Positions 22,121-34,974 of a stretch of 64,000 nt of DNA are shown in pieces; the stretch's first letter is position 1; each line of letters begins with the position of its first letter. Origin of the DNA: Fistularia commersonii (lineage: Eukaryota; Chordata; Actinopteri; Syngnathiformes; Fistulariidae). The notes under the pieces were generated by a model that ran no database searches, was not told where the DNA came from, and saw only the letters and a list, made by a program, of their open reading frames with translations. Location: the NCBI GenBank assembly GCA_037954325.1, contig JBBMNZ010000007.1, forward strand, positions 13,927,001-13,991,000. The letters are read 5' to 3'. The translations under genes were made by a program, and so were the position numbers.

Positions 22121-23717
22121 TTGGGGAGGAGTTGCTTTGTGGAATGTTGGGGTTAAAAAAACCTTAACCAAAAAAAAAAAATCAATCTATATCTATGATA
22201 ATTAGAAAGCATGCATTTTTTTGCATTTTTGAAGAAATATTTTGAATATCATCACCTTATCAAAATGATTGCCGAAGTTGTTTTTTGACATTTTTGTACC
22301 TAAATAAACTCCTCATTCAACATATGGTTCAATTTTGGGGGTTTTCTGAAAAACTTGAAAAAATGACTTTGCAATTATTGTAAGAAGGCATATTAGTCAC
22401 TTTGCTAATGTGGATACAACTTTATTGGAGTGAAATGATTTCCTTATCAAGACCTTTTATAACCTGGGAGTCAAAAACTCTTCATTGTATGCATTATGAC
22501 TTGATGTGCCCAAAATGTGGTTCCTGCTCGTGAACCAGATATCGAGAGACAGATCTTTGAAATTCAAGCTTTTAAATGTTGTGATCCTCTTTTTTTCCAG
22601 CCCCCTTTGTCCTTATGGTCCAACCGGAGTGTAACAGTCATTGAAGTCCTAATCACTGAGTCCTAATTTTATTTGTTAATTCCAGCACAGTATTTCAAAT
22701 GCTAAAATTGAACATGAATATCACCCTTATATAATATTCACCCCTCACCACCCTCTGATTTTTATTTATTTTTTTTCCTGTGGAATGAATATGGGAAACG
22801 GAGAAAAACACATGGCTGTAGGGACCGAGCAGGAGTTTCATTGTAAACCTCCATTTTTGTTCAGGCATCATAAATTATTTTGTCATATGGGGGTGTTCGG
22901 TCAGGGCTCAGGGCGACCAAATAGCAGAGAGGTGCGGACACAGCTCACGTCAGTGGTGTTTAATGAGCAGAGTGTGTATGAGGGGGCGGGGAGGGGATGG
23001 AAGCACTTACTGGCACAAGCAACATGCACAGTAGAATCTCCACCACACTGAAAATACAAGGTGGGCAAATTTGCATTTCATGCATTGGGGGCTTAGCATT
23101 GACATCTCTCTACCGATTAAATAGACCTCTTTGAAACTTTTAACTGCAGTCTTTCTGACTCACAAAAAGGATTTCAGAAAATCCCTCCACCGCCTTCATC
23201 CTGCCACATCCTTTCTGTCTGGGTCGTCTCTCAGTTCCTCATCATGTGTGGTGGAGAAACTGTGGCGGGGGAGGGTGGCACCTGCTGGGGAGGCGCCCAT
23301 TGATCTCACAGCCTTGTTGATTTTACTGGAGGCCCAGCAGCCATGCGGTGTCTGACCGACCCGACAAGGACATTAGTCTTAACCAACAATGATTACCCAA
23401 TCCCTCGAAACCCCACCCCTGCCTCCCTCTTCAATAATTGCACACTTGGCCAGAGTGTCACTTCCTCAGTATTCAGATATGCATTATTCTAAAATGGGTG
23501 TTTATCTCTGCATCAGAGGGGTCACAGCTCACAGGTAATGATGCCTGAACAAAAATGGAGTGTGATTCGTGACATTCTTTGAGGATGATGATGGCACACA
23601 TAAATGCCAACAGTGGGGGATTGGGGGGTGTTAGGGGGTCTCAGTGTATCATAATGGTAATGTAGCTGATCCAGGACTTCTCATGGGATGTGGGGGTTAG
23701 CAAGGGTTTTGTGTGAT
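22121..23717. other. Intron sequence, nothing recognised
   Basis: I can identify no ORF or repeat family here. Confidence 0.45.
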
Positions 23718-23810
23718 CTCACCCAATGACAGCTTGGATAGGCGCCAGCCCCCCCCCCCCCCGCGACCCTGAATGCAGTATAAGCTGTACATATAATGAA
23801 TGAATGAAAA
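23718..23810 (+). mobile_element. V-SINE tail fragment
   Basis: tctcacccaatgacagcttg, gataggcgccagcc, a C run, gcgaccctgaatgcagtata and a final tgaatgaatg match the V-SINE 3' part. The C run (23749-23762) has expanded. Confidence 0.65.
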
Positions 23811-25515
23811 TCCCATTACATAATTCTGATTGTTTATATCCATAAACATTTTTTTTCTGGAATTTTGCCATGTCTGATTCAATACACATTACATGTCATT
23901 GCTGTCTTAAAATAACTGCCCAAGTCATGATGACAAAAATTATTTTTTTTGTCCTAAATCAACTCCTTATTCAACATATGGTTTATTTTTTGTGTATTCT
24001 GAAAAGCTTGAAAAAAAGACTTTGGCGATTATTTCAATAGTAAAAATTAAAGGCGGTGAATTCTCTGCATGAAGTTGCCAGAGTTGAATAAAACAAACAA
24101 AAAAATTAAAATGAAAATGGTAGAAAAAAAAAAAAAAAACTATTAAAAAAACTGCATGACATTACTTCACAGTAAACCAAAAAAATGACCTTAAATCAAT
24201 GCAAAATCAACCGTGATTTTTTTTTTTTTCCCAGAAACTACCCGGAAATAATCTCATACTGACTAGCTGAATACTTTATCACCATCCTGGTTGAAAACTG
24301 TTTCATGCTGCCAAATTGTGTGTTTTATAAAAGACATGATTAAAAAAGTAATTGTACTCTCATAGAAAAAGAGGCTCTTGACTATCCTAATATTCTTTCC
24401 CCCCCCCCCACATGAGCTGGGAACTACATAACAGCTGTTATAAACTTAATGAATAGACCAGCTTTCAGTTTTTGTAGCAGAATCCTCTTCCTGTATGCAG
24501 CTGGCCTGCCGTCTTCTCCTCAGCTCCTTTATTATTCCGCAGCTCTGTGTATCCCTGTGTACTTGTGGCAACGGGGGAACGGCTGGCTTTGTAGAATCTT
24601 AATAGCTAAAAGCTTGCTCCAAGCCTTCCATTCGTTGCTTTGCTGCAGGCGTGTGACTGAATGCCAATGAGACATTAGGGCCGAGGTGGGATGGATCGGG
24701 CTTGCTGCCGGCGGCGGCCGGGATCTGAGTGGCTTTAGTGCCCTTTTCCAGGTGAGGAGCGTGAACCTGTGTCCGTGAGTTATCTCAGCGTACCTAGTCA
24801 TCAAGACGGGCCTCCACTGTGGCTTCTGTCAAGAGGAAGATAATCTCAGTGTGTCCCGTTTCTTTGAATGACGTGCTTCGTACTTCTCACTTTCTCCTCT
24901 TCCTCCATAGCGCCCTGGCCTCAAAGTGACACCCTTAGATTAGACCTGATTCAATAAAGATATAATGATAAATGACATTCAGTACACTCTGCATGGAGAC
25001 CAATTATCTCCCTTTACTCTCTTCTTCCCCTTTGCTCTTCAGTACTCTCCTCCCCTCTACTCTGCTCCGGCTCCTCATGTCCTTCGCTCTTCCACACATC
25101 TCTCCTCCTCACTGTTTCATCGCCTTGCATAGCCTTGTTCTCTTCTGCTCTCCCCATGCTGGCTGCCATCGTATGAATTTGAGTATCCTGTATTAAATTA
25201 TTATTGAATGCACTTGAGATGTAACTATATTCTAACGATCGCATAGAAGGCAGTCATTTTCTCTGAATCTGTTGAAAGATGCTGGTAATGTGATCTTTAC
25301 CCTGATTCAAATTGATGGTATGGAGAAAAAAAAGATAGTAAAAGCCACCTATTTAAGTGGAATACATGTCCCGCTTGTGAGATCATTAGATTATATAAAG
25401 GCAAAGTAAGGTTACTGTACTTCGTGAACTCTGCTTAGCTCGGGCTATACATTAATATCGCAGTGAGTGTAGGCTAACAAGAGCGGCGGTACTTGGATCG
25501 TACGCCTCAGAAATC
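23811..25515. other. Intron sequence, nothing recognised
   Basis: It contains several A or T runs and a small GC-rich patch near 24690-24730 (ctgccggcggcggccgg). I see no repeat family, gene or RNA. Confidence 0.45.
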
Positions 25516-25533
25516 ATCGATGATGATTTACAT

Positions 25534-26165
25534 CTTGTTTCCATCCCCATCTCTGGGGATATTCTGCATCACCTCACTAACTCATTTCAGAACTTCTCCT
25601 TCTCCTCAAACTTAGATCCCACCTGCGGGGGATAGCGATAACAACATTGAGCAAGGGTGGCACACCTTCAAGATAACTCCAACTCCATTTCTCTTCCCGT
25701 CAGTACCATGAGAGTACAACTCAAAGCCTGCTCCTAAGCTTCTTGCCTTACTACCTTTCCACCTAGTCTGCTAGACACACAGTTTATCAACCTTCCCTCT
25801 CTGCATCATGTGAACCAACTCTCTTCCTTTTCCTGTCATAGTCCCGATATTCAAAGTCCTTACTCTCAGTCCCAGACTGTTGCCTCTCCTCTACTCTCTC
25901 TGCTTCTGAACACACCTTCCTTCTTGCCTTCTTAGACCCACAGTAGCCCAGTTTCCACTGGCAACCTTTGGGTCATTGTTACCAATGGCGGTTGTTGTTA
26001 ACCCGGGCCTCGACCAATGCTGTTCTAGTTATTAGGTTTGATTCACTTGTTTGGTTTTGGCAAACGTTTTACACCGGATGCCCTTCCTGACGCAACCCTC
26101 TGTATTTATCCGGGCTTGGGACCAGCTCAGGGAGACACTGTCCCGTGCCGCCCCCAGGCTGCATT
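25534..26165 (-). mobile_element. RTE LINE 5' region with endonuclease fragment, flanked by TSD
   Basis: The minus strand starts at 26165. It has the RTE 5' region (the reverse complement of acaccggatgcccttcctga appears here), then the start of an AP-endonuclease-like ORF reading NIGTMTGKGREL and, further on, EEKEKF. It stops at about 25534, before the catalytic core and all of the RT. The same 18-bp sequence flanks both sides, atcgatgatgatttacat at 25516-25533 and atcgatgatcatttacat at 26166-26183, with one mismatch. Such a duplication marks a single insertion. A LINE that keeps its 5' end and loses its 3' end is unusual. Confidence 0.72.
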
Positions 26166-26183
26166 ATCGATGATCATTTACAT

Positions 26184-26696
26184 AACAATAGAAATTGTAT
26201 TTAGACATCTGGCAAGGGAAAGCTAGTTTCCATTATATGCACCTCTTGTATGGGTGAGAACCAATAAGCTCCACTGGCTAATGGAAGCTAAAGCAACCCT
26301 GCCCCTCCACAATATGAGCCTGTAGATGGTGAGAGAGTAGCATATAGCATCCTTTCCTTTCCCTTTACCGTAATCACTACTCTCTCTTTTCCTACCTTCC
26401 TCCCTGGCTCAGTCCCAAACTAGTGTCGCTGCAAATCAAGTCACACTCGCAGCTGGATGAAGCTCCTTCCTTCAGCTGGAGGCTGTAAATACAGTAACAA
26501 GCTTTTAGACAAACCTTCTGTTAGGTGGAAATGCTCCAACATTTAAGTACAAAAAAAAAGTTATTCTCAAATTCCACAGATGGCATTTTGACAAATATAC
26601 ATCTTAAATAATATTCTATTACTATAAAATACAAATTCACATTGCAAATGTTTAGAGTAGAGAAGATTCATTATCTAATGCATACAGAAACAAAGT
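26184..26696. other. Intron sequence, nothing recognised
   Basis: I can identify no repeat family or ORF here. Confidence 0.45.
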
Positions 26697-26744
26697 CTGT
26701 GTGTGTGATGTGTGTGTCTGTATGTTTGTGTATGTGTTTGTATG

Positions 26745-26779
<35 letters not shown>

Positions 26780-26810
26780 GTGTGTGTGTGTATGTTTGTG
26801 TGTGTGTATA
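26697..26810. repeat. Compound TG/TA microsatellite
   Basis: Alternating TG-rich and TA-rich runs, including a 30-bp tatata core near 26745-26779. Confidence 0.93.
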
Positions 26811-27416
26811 TTTGGTAGTATTGTGAATAAAAATGCTTGTAATTAACAAAAGACATTAACAACTGATGTTAATGCAGTATGACCAGCAATAGGCCAGCAT
26901 ATGCATTTTATGCAGCCGTCCTCTTTTGTTTTTTTTTTTTTTTTGAAATATCAGAAAAATGTTACTACTATTTATTATTATTTCTTCCACATAAATATAT
27001 TTATAAGTAAAAACACTAACATAATTTTCGTGGCAGAGATTTCCACATGGCACCCAGGTCTAATGACAGCTGTATTTACAGGAGAGTTTTTATTCAAATG
27101 TAAACCCCACTTTTCTCAAGACAATAACAATAACATAAAGAAGTGAAGCTCTATTATAAGACTCTAAGATACCCATCAATACGTCATGTCTACCAAAATT
27201 CAGCCCTGCTGCTCGGTTTGCTGTTGCAATACACATGCTATGTGCGTTTGAAATGCTGCGACGGTGTGTGTCTGTCATGTCACATCTTCGAGATGTTCGA
27301 GAAGGGGTCTCCTCATTCTGAAGGTGACACAGGCTGTTAATGTCAACGCAGGGCATGTCCATGTGCTGCCAATGGCGAGCTATGACACCTATTTTTCTCT
27401 TGTGTGGGGGGGGCAC

Positions 27417-27418
<2 letters not shown>

Positions 27419-27451
<33 letters not shown>
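27419..27451. repeat. (AC)16 microsatellite
   Basis: An uninterrupted AC run of about 33 bp just after a short G run. Confidence 0.95.
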
Positions 27452-27452
<1 letters not shown>

Positions 27453-29130
27453 CATCAATCAGTCTCTCGCTCTCTCTGCATGCACGTGATTCTCCACATG
27501 ACGCAGATGTTGCTAACAGTGGGACGGGAGGATGCAGAAGCCCCAGTCACCCAGTCTCTGACTAATCTGATTACAGACAGCTTCACACAGTGGTGCTGCC
27601 TGATGAAGAGAGGGCATTAGGGAAGGGACAGATGGACGAGGCACAGTTGTTAACAGCTGTGGTTAACGCTGTTGTGTAATATACAGTTGGGGTGTTCTCA
27701 ACGACAACATGTGACACACTTCCACGAAATTGTATTGAAGAGGACTGAACCGTCGGCGCGGCGTTGCAAATCGTTTTTGAAGCTTTTATTTCATCGACCC
27801 AGTTCAAGCATGAATTGCAGTGTGGCAAAAAGAAAAGTAAAAACAAATTAAAGCTCTATTTTCCGCACAAAGCAAAGCTCAGAATAAACTTAATGAAATG
27901 AGACAAAAAAGTGAGGTCTAACATAGAAACCAATTTATTTGGATAATTTCATGAATTTCTCAGCATATACATAGATAAATATCCCGACGGTCATATTTTT
28001 TATATTACCCTGCGTCAGCTAGTGGTTGTAACCGTTCACATAAAACTTGAAATATCACATTGAACACCCCATATAATGCACATCCATGCTATTGAAAATC
28101 ATGTTTTTCAGGGGAAGATGGATAAAGGACCTGTTTATAACACTGTAATTGACATCTAGATTGTGTTTTGCCGTTGGTTAAATGAGCTGAACAAGCACAA
28201 GGAGCAGAGAGGCCTGAGATGAAAGTTATAAGTGATTATGATCCTCAACCTAACCAGTAAATCACCACCTAAGATGTGACTTCACAGCAAAAGTATGTCT
28301 GAAGGGCGGTAGCTGGTGTCGGAGGTACCCTATTTCAAATGTACAGCCTGCTGTCATACATAAGCAAAATAAAAATAAAAAGCAAGAAAGCTCATGTGAA
28401 CTACTAGGAGTACTGCTGCTCATATAAGAAAACTAGCCCCCAGTAATCAAATCATGTCTTCATTGTGGCGTCTCCCGTCCAGGTTCTGGTAGCATAAGGG
28501 TCAAACCCAGTGGCTTCTCCTGTCAGGGTTTATTCCTTGTTGAGGAGCCCAGTATTACAGCTGCTTTCATCAAATTAAAAATATTTGCCGCTCAAGCTAA
28601 TATGCATAATATGACTCAATGCCTTGGCTTTGTTTGTCTGTGTGTGTGTGCGTTTGTGCGCACACTCAATCGCACGCTTGGCAGCTGCAGTGAACTAGTA
28701 TTACAAGGTTGTTGGCTGTTTCATTCCCCCCTTGGAAGATCCTGCGGGTGATGTGATTGTTGCTCGCCGATTTCTAATCTTACGCTGCTGCTAGCTGTGT
28801 GCCCTTCATTTGCATTGATATGAATTATCTCTGTCATTTGTCTGTCTGTCTGTGGAGGGATGGATGGAGGAAGTTCACATTGTTGTTTTAGTTTTTGGAG
28901 CAGATCAGCATTATGAGGAGTATACGTAGATATCCTCTTAATTTTTGCCTTATTATTTGCAACAAAACATTTCAGTGATCTTAATTGTCTGGAGCGACAC
29001 CGGTGTGGGTGTGTTAGTCTTGTCTAAAACCAAAACCTGCAGTAGTTTTTTGACACACTACAGACAAAATCGTTTTTTTAAACATAATATAATTTTGGAT
29101 GATATTAAGGAAGAGGAATTAATAAAAACA
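27452..29130. other. Intron sequence, nothing recognised
   Basis: I see no repeat family, RNA gene or exon. Confidence 0.45.
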
Positions 29131-29385
29131 TTCATTCATTTTCTATATCACTTATCCTGCAGCCAGGGTCGAAGTTGCACCGTCATTGAGTGAGAAGTGG
29201 AGTTTGCCCTGGATCAATCACAGAGCCAGATATAGAGACATAAAACTGTTCACCGTCTCATTCACACATCTGGGTAATTTAGTGTCTGCAATGAACCTAC
29301 TTCTTGTTTTTGGATCCTGCCTGCATCGAATCAGGGACGTTCTTGCTGTGAAGCGGGTGCGCTACCTACTACTCCACCCAAAGAT
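29131..29385 (-). mobile_element. V-SINE-type SINE
   Basis: The reverse complement carries the tRNA-like head (ctacctactactcca side at 29360-29385), a degraded central domain and the tail that begins ttcattcattttctatatca on the plus strand. It is heavily diverged. Confidence 0.7.
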
Positions 29386-30967
29386 TGTAGCTCACTTACT
29401 GTATTTATAATGCTGCCCAATTATAGCACTCCCTTCTTTGTCACAAAATGACATGTCAGCATGGAATTTATCCAACAAACTGAATGCATATCACAGAAAA
29501 TAAACCTGCCAGTACCAGAGAAGCGTAATAGGCACGTTTCAGGCAAGCGTGGCTAAAGGTATCGCCACTTCAAAACTAACTTTACAAAAATAAAAGCACT
29601 TGGTTAAAATAGTGGATGTGCTGGTACGTGATTAGCCTGTGAGTCTGTTGTTGGGAAAATGTTGCGATGCAGTCACTGAGCCGGTGCAGTTGACCTGGTT
29701 TGCATGAAGGCCAGAAAAATAAAAAAAAGCTAGATGTTGATATCTGGTATATGAACGGTGCTGCCACCCTGAACTAAACATCATACACGAATAACTCCAA
29801 TGTAGTCCTTGATCTATTAATATGTTATAACACAAACACTAAACGTTGATAAAAGCACATCATAAGAAAGCATCGGTTCCAGGACTCTTACCTGATGGAG
29901 CTAAAGAGCATGAGAAATTGTCAGGTCAGGCCTGTACGTTTTTCACACATGTAACTGAAATTTCAGTCATCTAACCTCAATTTCAAATCATGGTATCATT
30001 AAAACCCTTTCGTCATTTATAACTCTGAGTAATGAGCTAAAGTCTTGCTCTCATCCTCATCTTGGTAATAACACCAGGCTACCAGTGAGTTATTATACAC
30101 TGTCACTTAACTTAAGTAGAAATGAGAGATTGCTCAATTTATGTTCAACTATTACCACGGTTAAGTTTTAGGTGGATTTCCTCTAAGGTCATTTTTGTTT
30201 GTTGGCCTTTTAATTTACATAAAATCCAAGGTTCTTTATTTCTCAGTAGCTCATAATAAATAAATTACTGGAAGAACCACCCGTGGTAATATTAATTTCC
30301 TCATTTGTCTGATATCTGATTTGCAGTCTATTTAATATGATTTTAATTAGATTTTTTTTTAGTTTTTATCATATTAGTGTTTGTTAAGAAAGCCCTTGTG
30401 AAGTTGTGAACAGTTTTGTCGAATTTCAACAACCCAGAACATCATGGCAGCAGCAGTGAAACCTGAATCCGTCACAAAAACACAGCCACCTTTTGATAGC
30501 CAACTTCCCAGGATGTGACATTCATGACAATTTCATGAAAGCTTTTCTTACCGCCTTTAAAGCTTTAATTCGACAGCAACAATGAATCCTGTGAGCTTCA
30601 CATTTCTGACTAATTTAGTCTTATGAATATGAATTAAGCTTTACTAAAGTGGCCTTTATAAATAATTATACAGCAGTGACTAGGACTTTGCATGTCCAGA
30701 GAAGGCAGGCCAGCCTCTGTATGCAATTTACAAGCATGAGTCAGGTAATTAAAAGTTCTGAATAAGTGTCTGAGAGAACAGCGATAATGTTTTGAGGCAA
30801 AAAGATTTAGTTGAAGTGAAAAATCGCTTCAAACTGAAAAGTAAAATGCTTGCCCTCTGTATTTATATCTCAAATGAATCAATAAAGCTTGATCATCTCA
30901 CAATTACTATTTGTAGACTGATTTAAAATAATGGCTTATAATCAGTTTTGGTACAGATTTTTTGGTT
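29386..30967. other. Intron sequence, nothing recognised
   Basis: AT-rich, with no recognisable element. Confidence 0.45.

Positions 30968-31049
<82 letters not shown>
30968..31049. repeat. (TA)n microsatellite
   Basis: An 82-bp AT run with a single G interruption near 30987. Confidence 0.96.
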
Positions 31050-31052
<3 letters not shown>

Positions 31053-31158
31053 TGCTAGTGCTCAAAATATCAGGGTCTTTGTGTTTTCACATATTTAATT
31101 TGTCATAAAATGCTTTTTTTTAATATTGTGTGAACTTAAGAGCGTATTTGGTTGTATT

Positions 31159-31250
31159 TCTCTTTATGTGGCCCTATGATTGACTGTTGACTAGTCCTGC
31201 CTCCTGCCCGATGGCAGTTCGTGATAAGAGATGGAGAATGAATGAATGGA
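31159..31250 (+). mobile_element. V-SINE tail fragment
   Basis: ctttatgtggccctatgatt, gactagtcctgcctcctgcc, cgatggcagt and a terminal gaatgaatgaatgg match the V-SINE 3' region. The head and central domain are missing. Confidence 0.65.
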
Positions 31251-32065
31251 ATGAATGCATTTCCACTTCAGCTATCAGCCATCTTTATTTACTGACAAAC
31301 TGCAAATTAGGCCTGGTAAACTTCAAGTGTCACACTGCTAATGTTGATTGGCAGCTTAAGTCCAGCATTTAACTAATTCTGACTTGAAGAATCTGCAACC
31401 AGCACGTTGACTACTTTGAAAATTGTTAAACCCACGGGGGCATGAAAACAGATGTGGCCTTATCAATAATGGACATGGCTCAGTACGGTAACTTAACCAA
31501 ATTGGTTGGACTCTCTGTTGAACATGTAGCATGAAATGCCAAATTAGGTAGCAACTTAGTGTGAAATCTAAACACAACAGCCTCAATTCACCACCATAGT
31601 TGTTGGTCCAAAAGGGGGAATAGGCTTGGATGCAGATTGACAGGCCCCTTGCTGATTTATTAGTCGAAGGCCTGAACAGTTGTATTGATCGGGCCCCAGT
31701 TCTTACTGACATGGTGGCATTAAAAGACACTAAAAAAGCAATGTGAAATAAGCTACGCTGGGCTGCTTCTTCAACCCAGATATCTCATATAACCATGAAA
31801 ATTCTGTCTGCGTGAATCCAACCTTCTTTTTTAATGTGCACAGGTCTTTTTCATTTTTTTATCTGTCGACATTTTCAGACTTCCAATCTGCACCCTCTTT
31901 ATGTAAAACTCGTTGTTGGGGTGAAATGACCGGCTGAAATACATGAAATTTTATTTATTACTGATAGTAAAATCTCCTAATTGTGTCTTTCATGTGGAAA
32001 GTAATTGTGCTATGAACACATTTCAAGCAAGCTGTAAAGTTTTACTATTGAACATTTATCATCAA
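31251..32065. other. Intron sequence, unassigned minus-strand frame
   Basis: A 124-codon open frame lies on the minus strand (31730-31356). I recognise no domain in it and its composition looks random, so I do not call a gene. Confidence 0.4.
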
Positions 32066-32096
32066 ATATATATATATATATGTGTGTGTGTGTGTA

Positions 32097-32132
<36 letters not shown>
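32066..32132. repeat. (TA)/(TG) compound microsatellite
   Basis: A TA run, a TG run, then a second TA run of about 30 bp. Confidence 0.95.
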
Positions 32133-32136
<4 letters not shown>

Positions 32137-33272
32137 GTTTTTTTCATACTTTCGATACGTCTGGATGTTTATGTTGTATAGTGAGGGCTCATATGGAGGG
32201 CTCTCAGATCTTGAAAACACTGAGCAGTTTGTTGAATTGAGGTTTATACTGACTAAAATCAGAAAACAACCATCTTGCAGTTTTATAAATGACTTGATAT
32301 ATTTTTGCCTCAGTACCTTTGACTTGAGACATCTGCTTTAGCCTTTAGTATTACATGTTCTTGAATTAATTATTTTGTTCACTCACTGCAATGCATACAC
32401 ACCTTATATAGTGTATATATTTCACAATGGAACAAAACTACATTATGAATCACAGCTAGATAGAGTTTGGATATGGTTTCTTTTAGTGTTATATAATTCA
32501 TACAGTCTATTACAATATGCAAAATGCTTTAAATCAGTTAGGAACATAAATAACTTGAAATAACTTCACATAACAAACCCCCCTTCTTATTATCTATTAA
32601 TAAATCATATTCAAGTTTTTTTTTCCTCCTCTCTTTGAATTAAAAAATAAGTTATTTTTTAATGCAAACTAAGTGGATTATACAGCAATATAAAATCCAG
32701 TTTTACACAAATCTCCTGCAGCTTCCCTTTTGTGTGTTTGACGTGTTTGAAGATGAGCTTCTTTGGAAGGCTGGAAAAAGAAAAAAAATACAACTTTCTT
32801 TGATTCATCTACATAACAAACAAACTCCAGATCATATAGCTGCTACCTTGTTAAATAAAAAATAGCTGAGTTATATGCATGCAGCGTGGGCGCTGACAAT
32901 AGATGTCACACATTTCTAAATTAAACCGTGTCTGTGTTTGGGTGTAAGCAGGTGGTACTGACAGGCTTTTATCTTGTCTGAGTCACAAAGTGGCCAAAAG
33001 GATTGAACGATTCATCTGTCCTCTCTGTCAAAATTTCCATCCATTTTTCAAGCACATGCTGTTTTCTCCTTTCCTGCCTGGGTTTTTCCTAAAGCCTTCA
33101 AAATCGTACGTATGGCAACAGTGAAACATTGATAAATGTTTTTTTTCACATTAAATTTAGATGTGCTGACTGGATCTATTTCCTTTTTGTCTTTTGTGTA
33201 AGTACCGGACTGTTGGTTGGCCAGAAATCTAGTTCTGCAGTTATATTTGCAGTAAGGCTCGTATTTTTAAAT
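32133..33272. other. Intron sequence, nothing recognised
   Basis: AT-rich, with no named element. Confidence 0.45.
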
Positions 33273-33550
33273 TAATTCATTCTTTATCTATACAGCTTAT
33301 TCTGCACTCAGGGCTGTGGGGAGGCAGGGGTCTATCCCAGCGGTCATCGGGCGAGAGGCGGGGTACACCCTGGACCGGTTGCCTGACGGTCATCTGGCCA
33401 AATAGGAAGACAGAAAACCATTCACTCTCTCACATATCTAGCCAATAAAGGCTCTCCAATTCACTTACTGCGTGTTTTTGGACTGTGTGAGGAACATGGA
33501 GGAAACCGTCCCAGACACGGGGAGTATGTGCAAATGCTATGCAGCGAGGC
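33273..33550 (-). mobile_element. V-SINE-type SINE
   Basis: On the plus strand it reads attcattctttatctatacag, ggtcatcgggcgagaggcgg, ggtacaccctggaccggttg, gtttttggactgtgtgagga and ggggagtatgtgcaaatgct, the reverse complement of the V-SINE tail and central domain. The tRNA head at the right end is eroded. Confidence 0.78.
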
Positions 33551-34567
33551 AATGTATAATGATTGCTGTTGTTTTCGGACCTTAATTTAGGGCCCCCAAA
33601 AATCGCCGGGAAAAAGGAGAAAATAAGTGATATTCAGATAGAGACTAATGAAAAATCGGTGATAATATAACTTCAAGAATCTATAAAAAATGCATGTAAT
33701 TAACTGAAATTCCACCCGAATAGGCAAGAAATTCTCCCTCAACTGGGTAGCCCATTCTGTTAATTAGTATTTGTTAAAATATGGCAACAGATGTATTGAT
33801 TTCAAAAACAAACAAACAAAAAAATTTCAATCAGCATTAGCCTTTTCTGATGTGACAATTTACCACAGCTGTTTATAAACAGCCTATTTCATTTTTATAA
33901 GCCTCATGCTCAAAGACTCGAGCTCCTGGAACAATTAATTGTCAAATTCTCAATTATGTGCCTTTCATTTTCTACCAAATCCCATCACCAGGGATGGCAG
34001 GAATGGGGGCTTCGCTCCGGTGCTGCAGGCCAGATGATACAGTGCAGCATCATGGTCTCTTTGGTGATTCATTACAGACTGAGCCGGTATGTGTTTTGAC
34101 ATGACTGACTGTGACCCTGAGCTTCAATCTGTCTGGATGGATGTTTTTACACCTACCTGAGCAGATCAGCCGTAGGCGATTACACATGCACGCACAAACG
34201 CACACAGAGGACTGTACTTGCAAACAAACACGCGCACACAGGCTTATGCGCTATGCTGCCTGGCTGGTCATGGTGAAGGTGAAAGTCAGGTAATGCTGTT
34301 CAGCTGTCTATCAGAAGATTTCTTGACTGTATACCCTGGAGGTTGGCGAAGAAAAGTTTGAATATCATCAATATTTCAGGAATCCAATCTTTATGATGTC
34401 ATGTGCAGGGATTTTTAGTTTCAAAAGCAGACTTTGTTGTACACAGGGGAGAGGCTGGCATTTGAATAGTTAACAATCAAATTATAGCTAATAGAAACTG
34501 CACCTTTCATAGTTCATTCAATGTCTCAAATGTTCAGCCTCTTTTATTTTTCCAACATGAGATGTTC
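33551..34567. other. Intron sequence, nothing recognised
   Basis: I see no repeat family, RNA gene or exon. Confidence 0.45.
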
Positions 34568-34740
34568 ACTTCACTCACCTGGTTTGATTCCCAGTTCCTC
34601 CTTTCTGCATACCGATGTGTCCTTGGGCAAGACACTGAGCCCCAAGTTGCTCCGGATGGCAACAGCCTTGCCTGACAGCTGTGGCGCCATCAGTGTGTTT
34701 GTGAACAAGGGAATGCAATTTCATCTCCTCTTGTCTCCTC
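34568..34740 (+). mobile_element. tRNA-derived SINE fragment, second family
   Basis: ctggtttgattcccagttcc is a B-box region. gtgtccttgggcaagacact, gagccccaagttgctccgga and the following tggcgccatcagtgtg are the characteristic body of this fish SINE. The A-box head is missing. Confidence 0.65.
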
Positions 34741-34974
34741 TGAAGATGTTTCATTTGGTTTAATTGGGTTTTTATGTTAAATTGTAAGTCGTTTGGGGAA
34801 CGAAGGCAAGAATTCAGCCAAATCACCTTAGTTGGAATTTGAATTGGGGAATGTAATGCTAATGTGTAGATTTTCTTTGATAAGCACATTAGCCTAATGC
34901 TTACCTGTTTAAATTCCAGCACTGATGAGTTCCCTGAATTTGTACCTCACCATTTGTTTCCCAGATGACACAAA

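Noticed and set aside
24680..24730. GC-rich patch that could be a second small CpG island or promoter
   Set aside because: It is only about 50 bp, with few CG dinucleotides outside the ggcggcggccgg core and no adjoining exon.
31356..31730. 124-codon minus-strand frame
   Set aside because: No motif or family was recognised, and one frame of this length is expected by chance in 64 kb.
10673..33550. Regularly recurring similar sequences that might be a CRISPR-like or satellite array
   Set aside because: The copies are kilobases apart, in both orientations and of variable length. They are V-SINE insertions.
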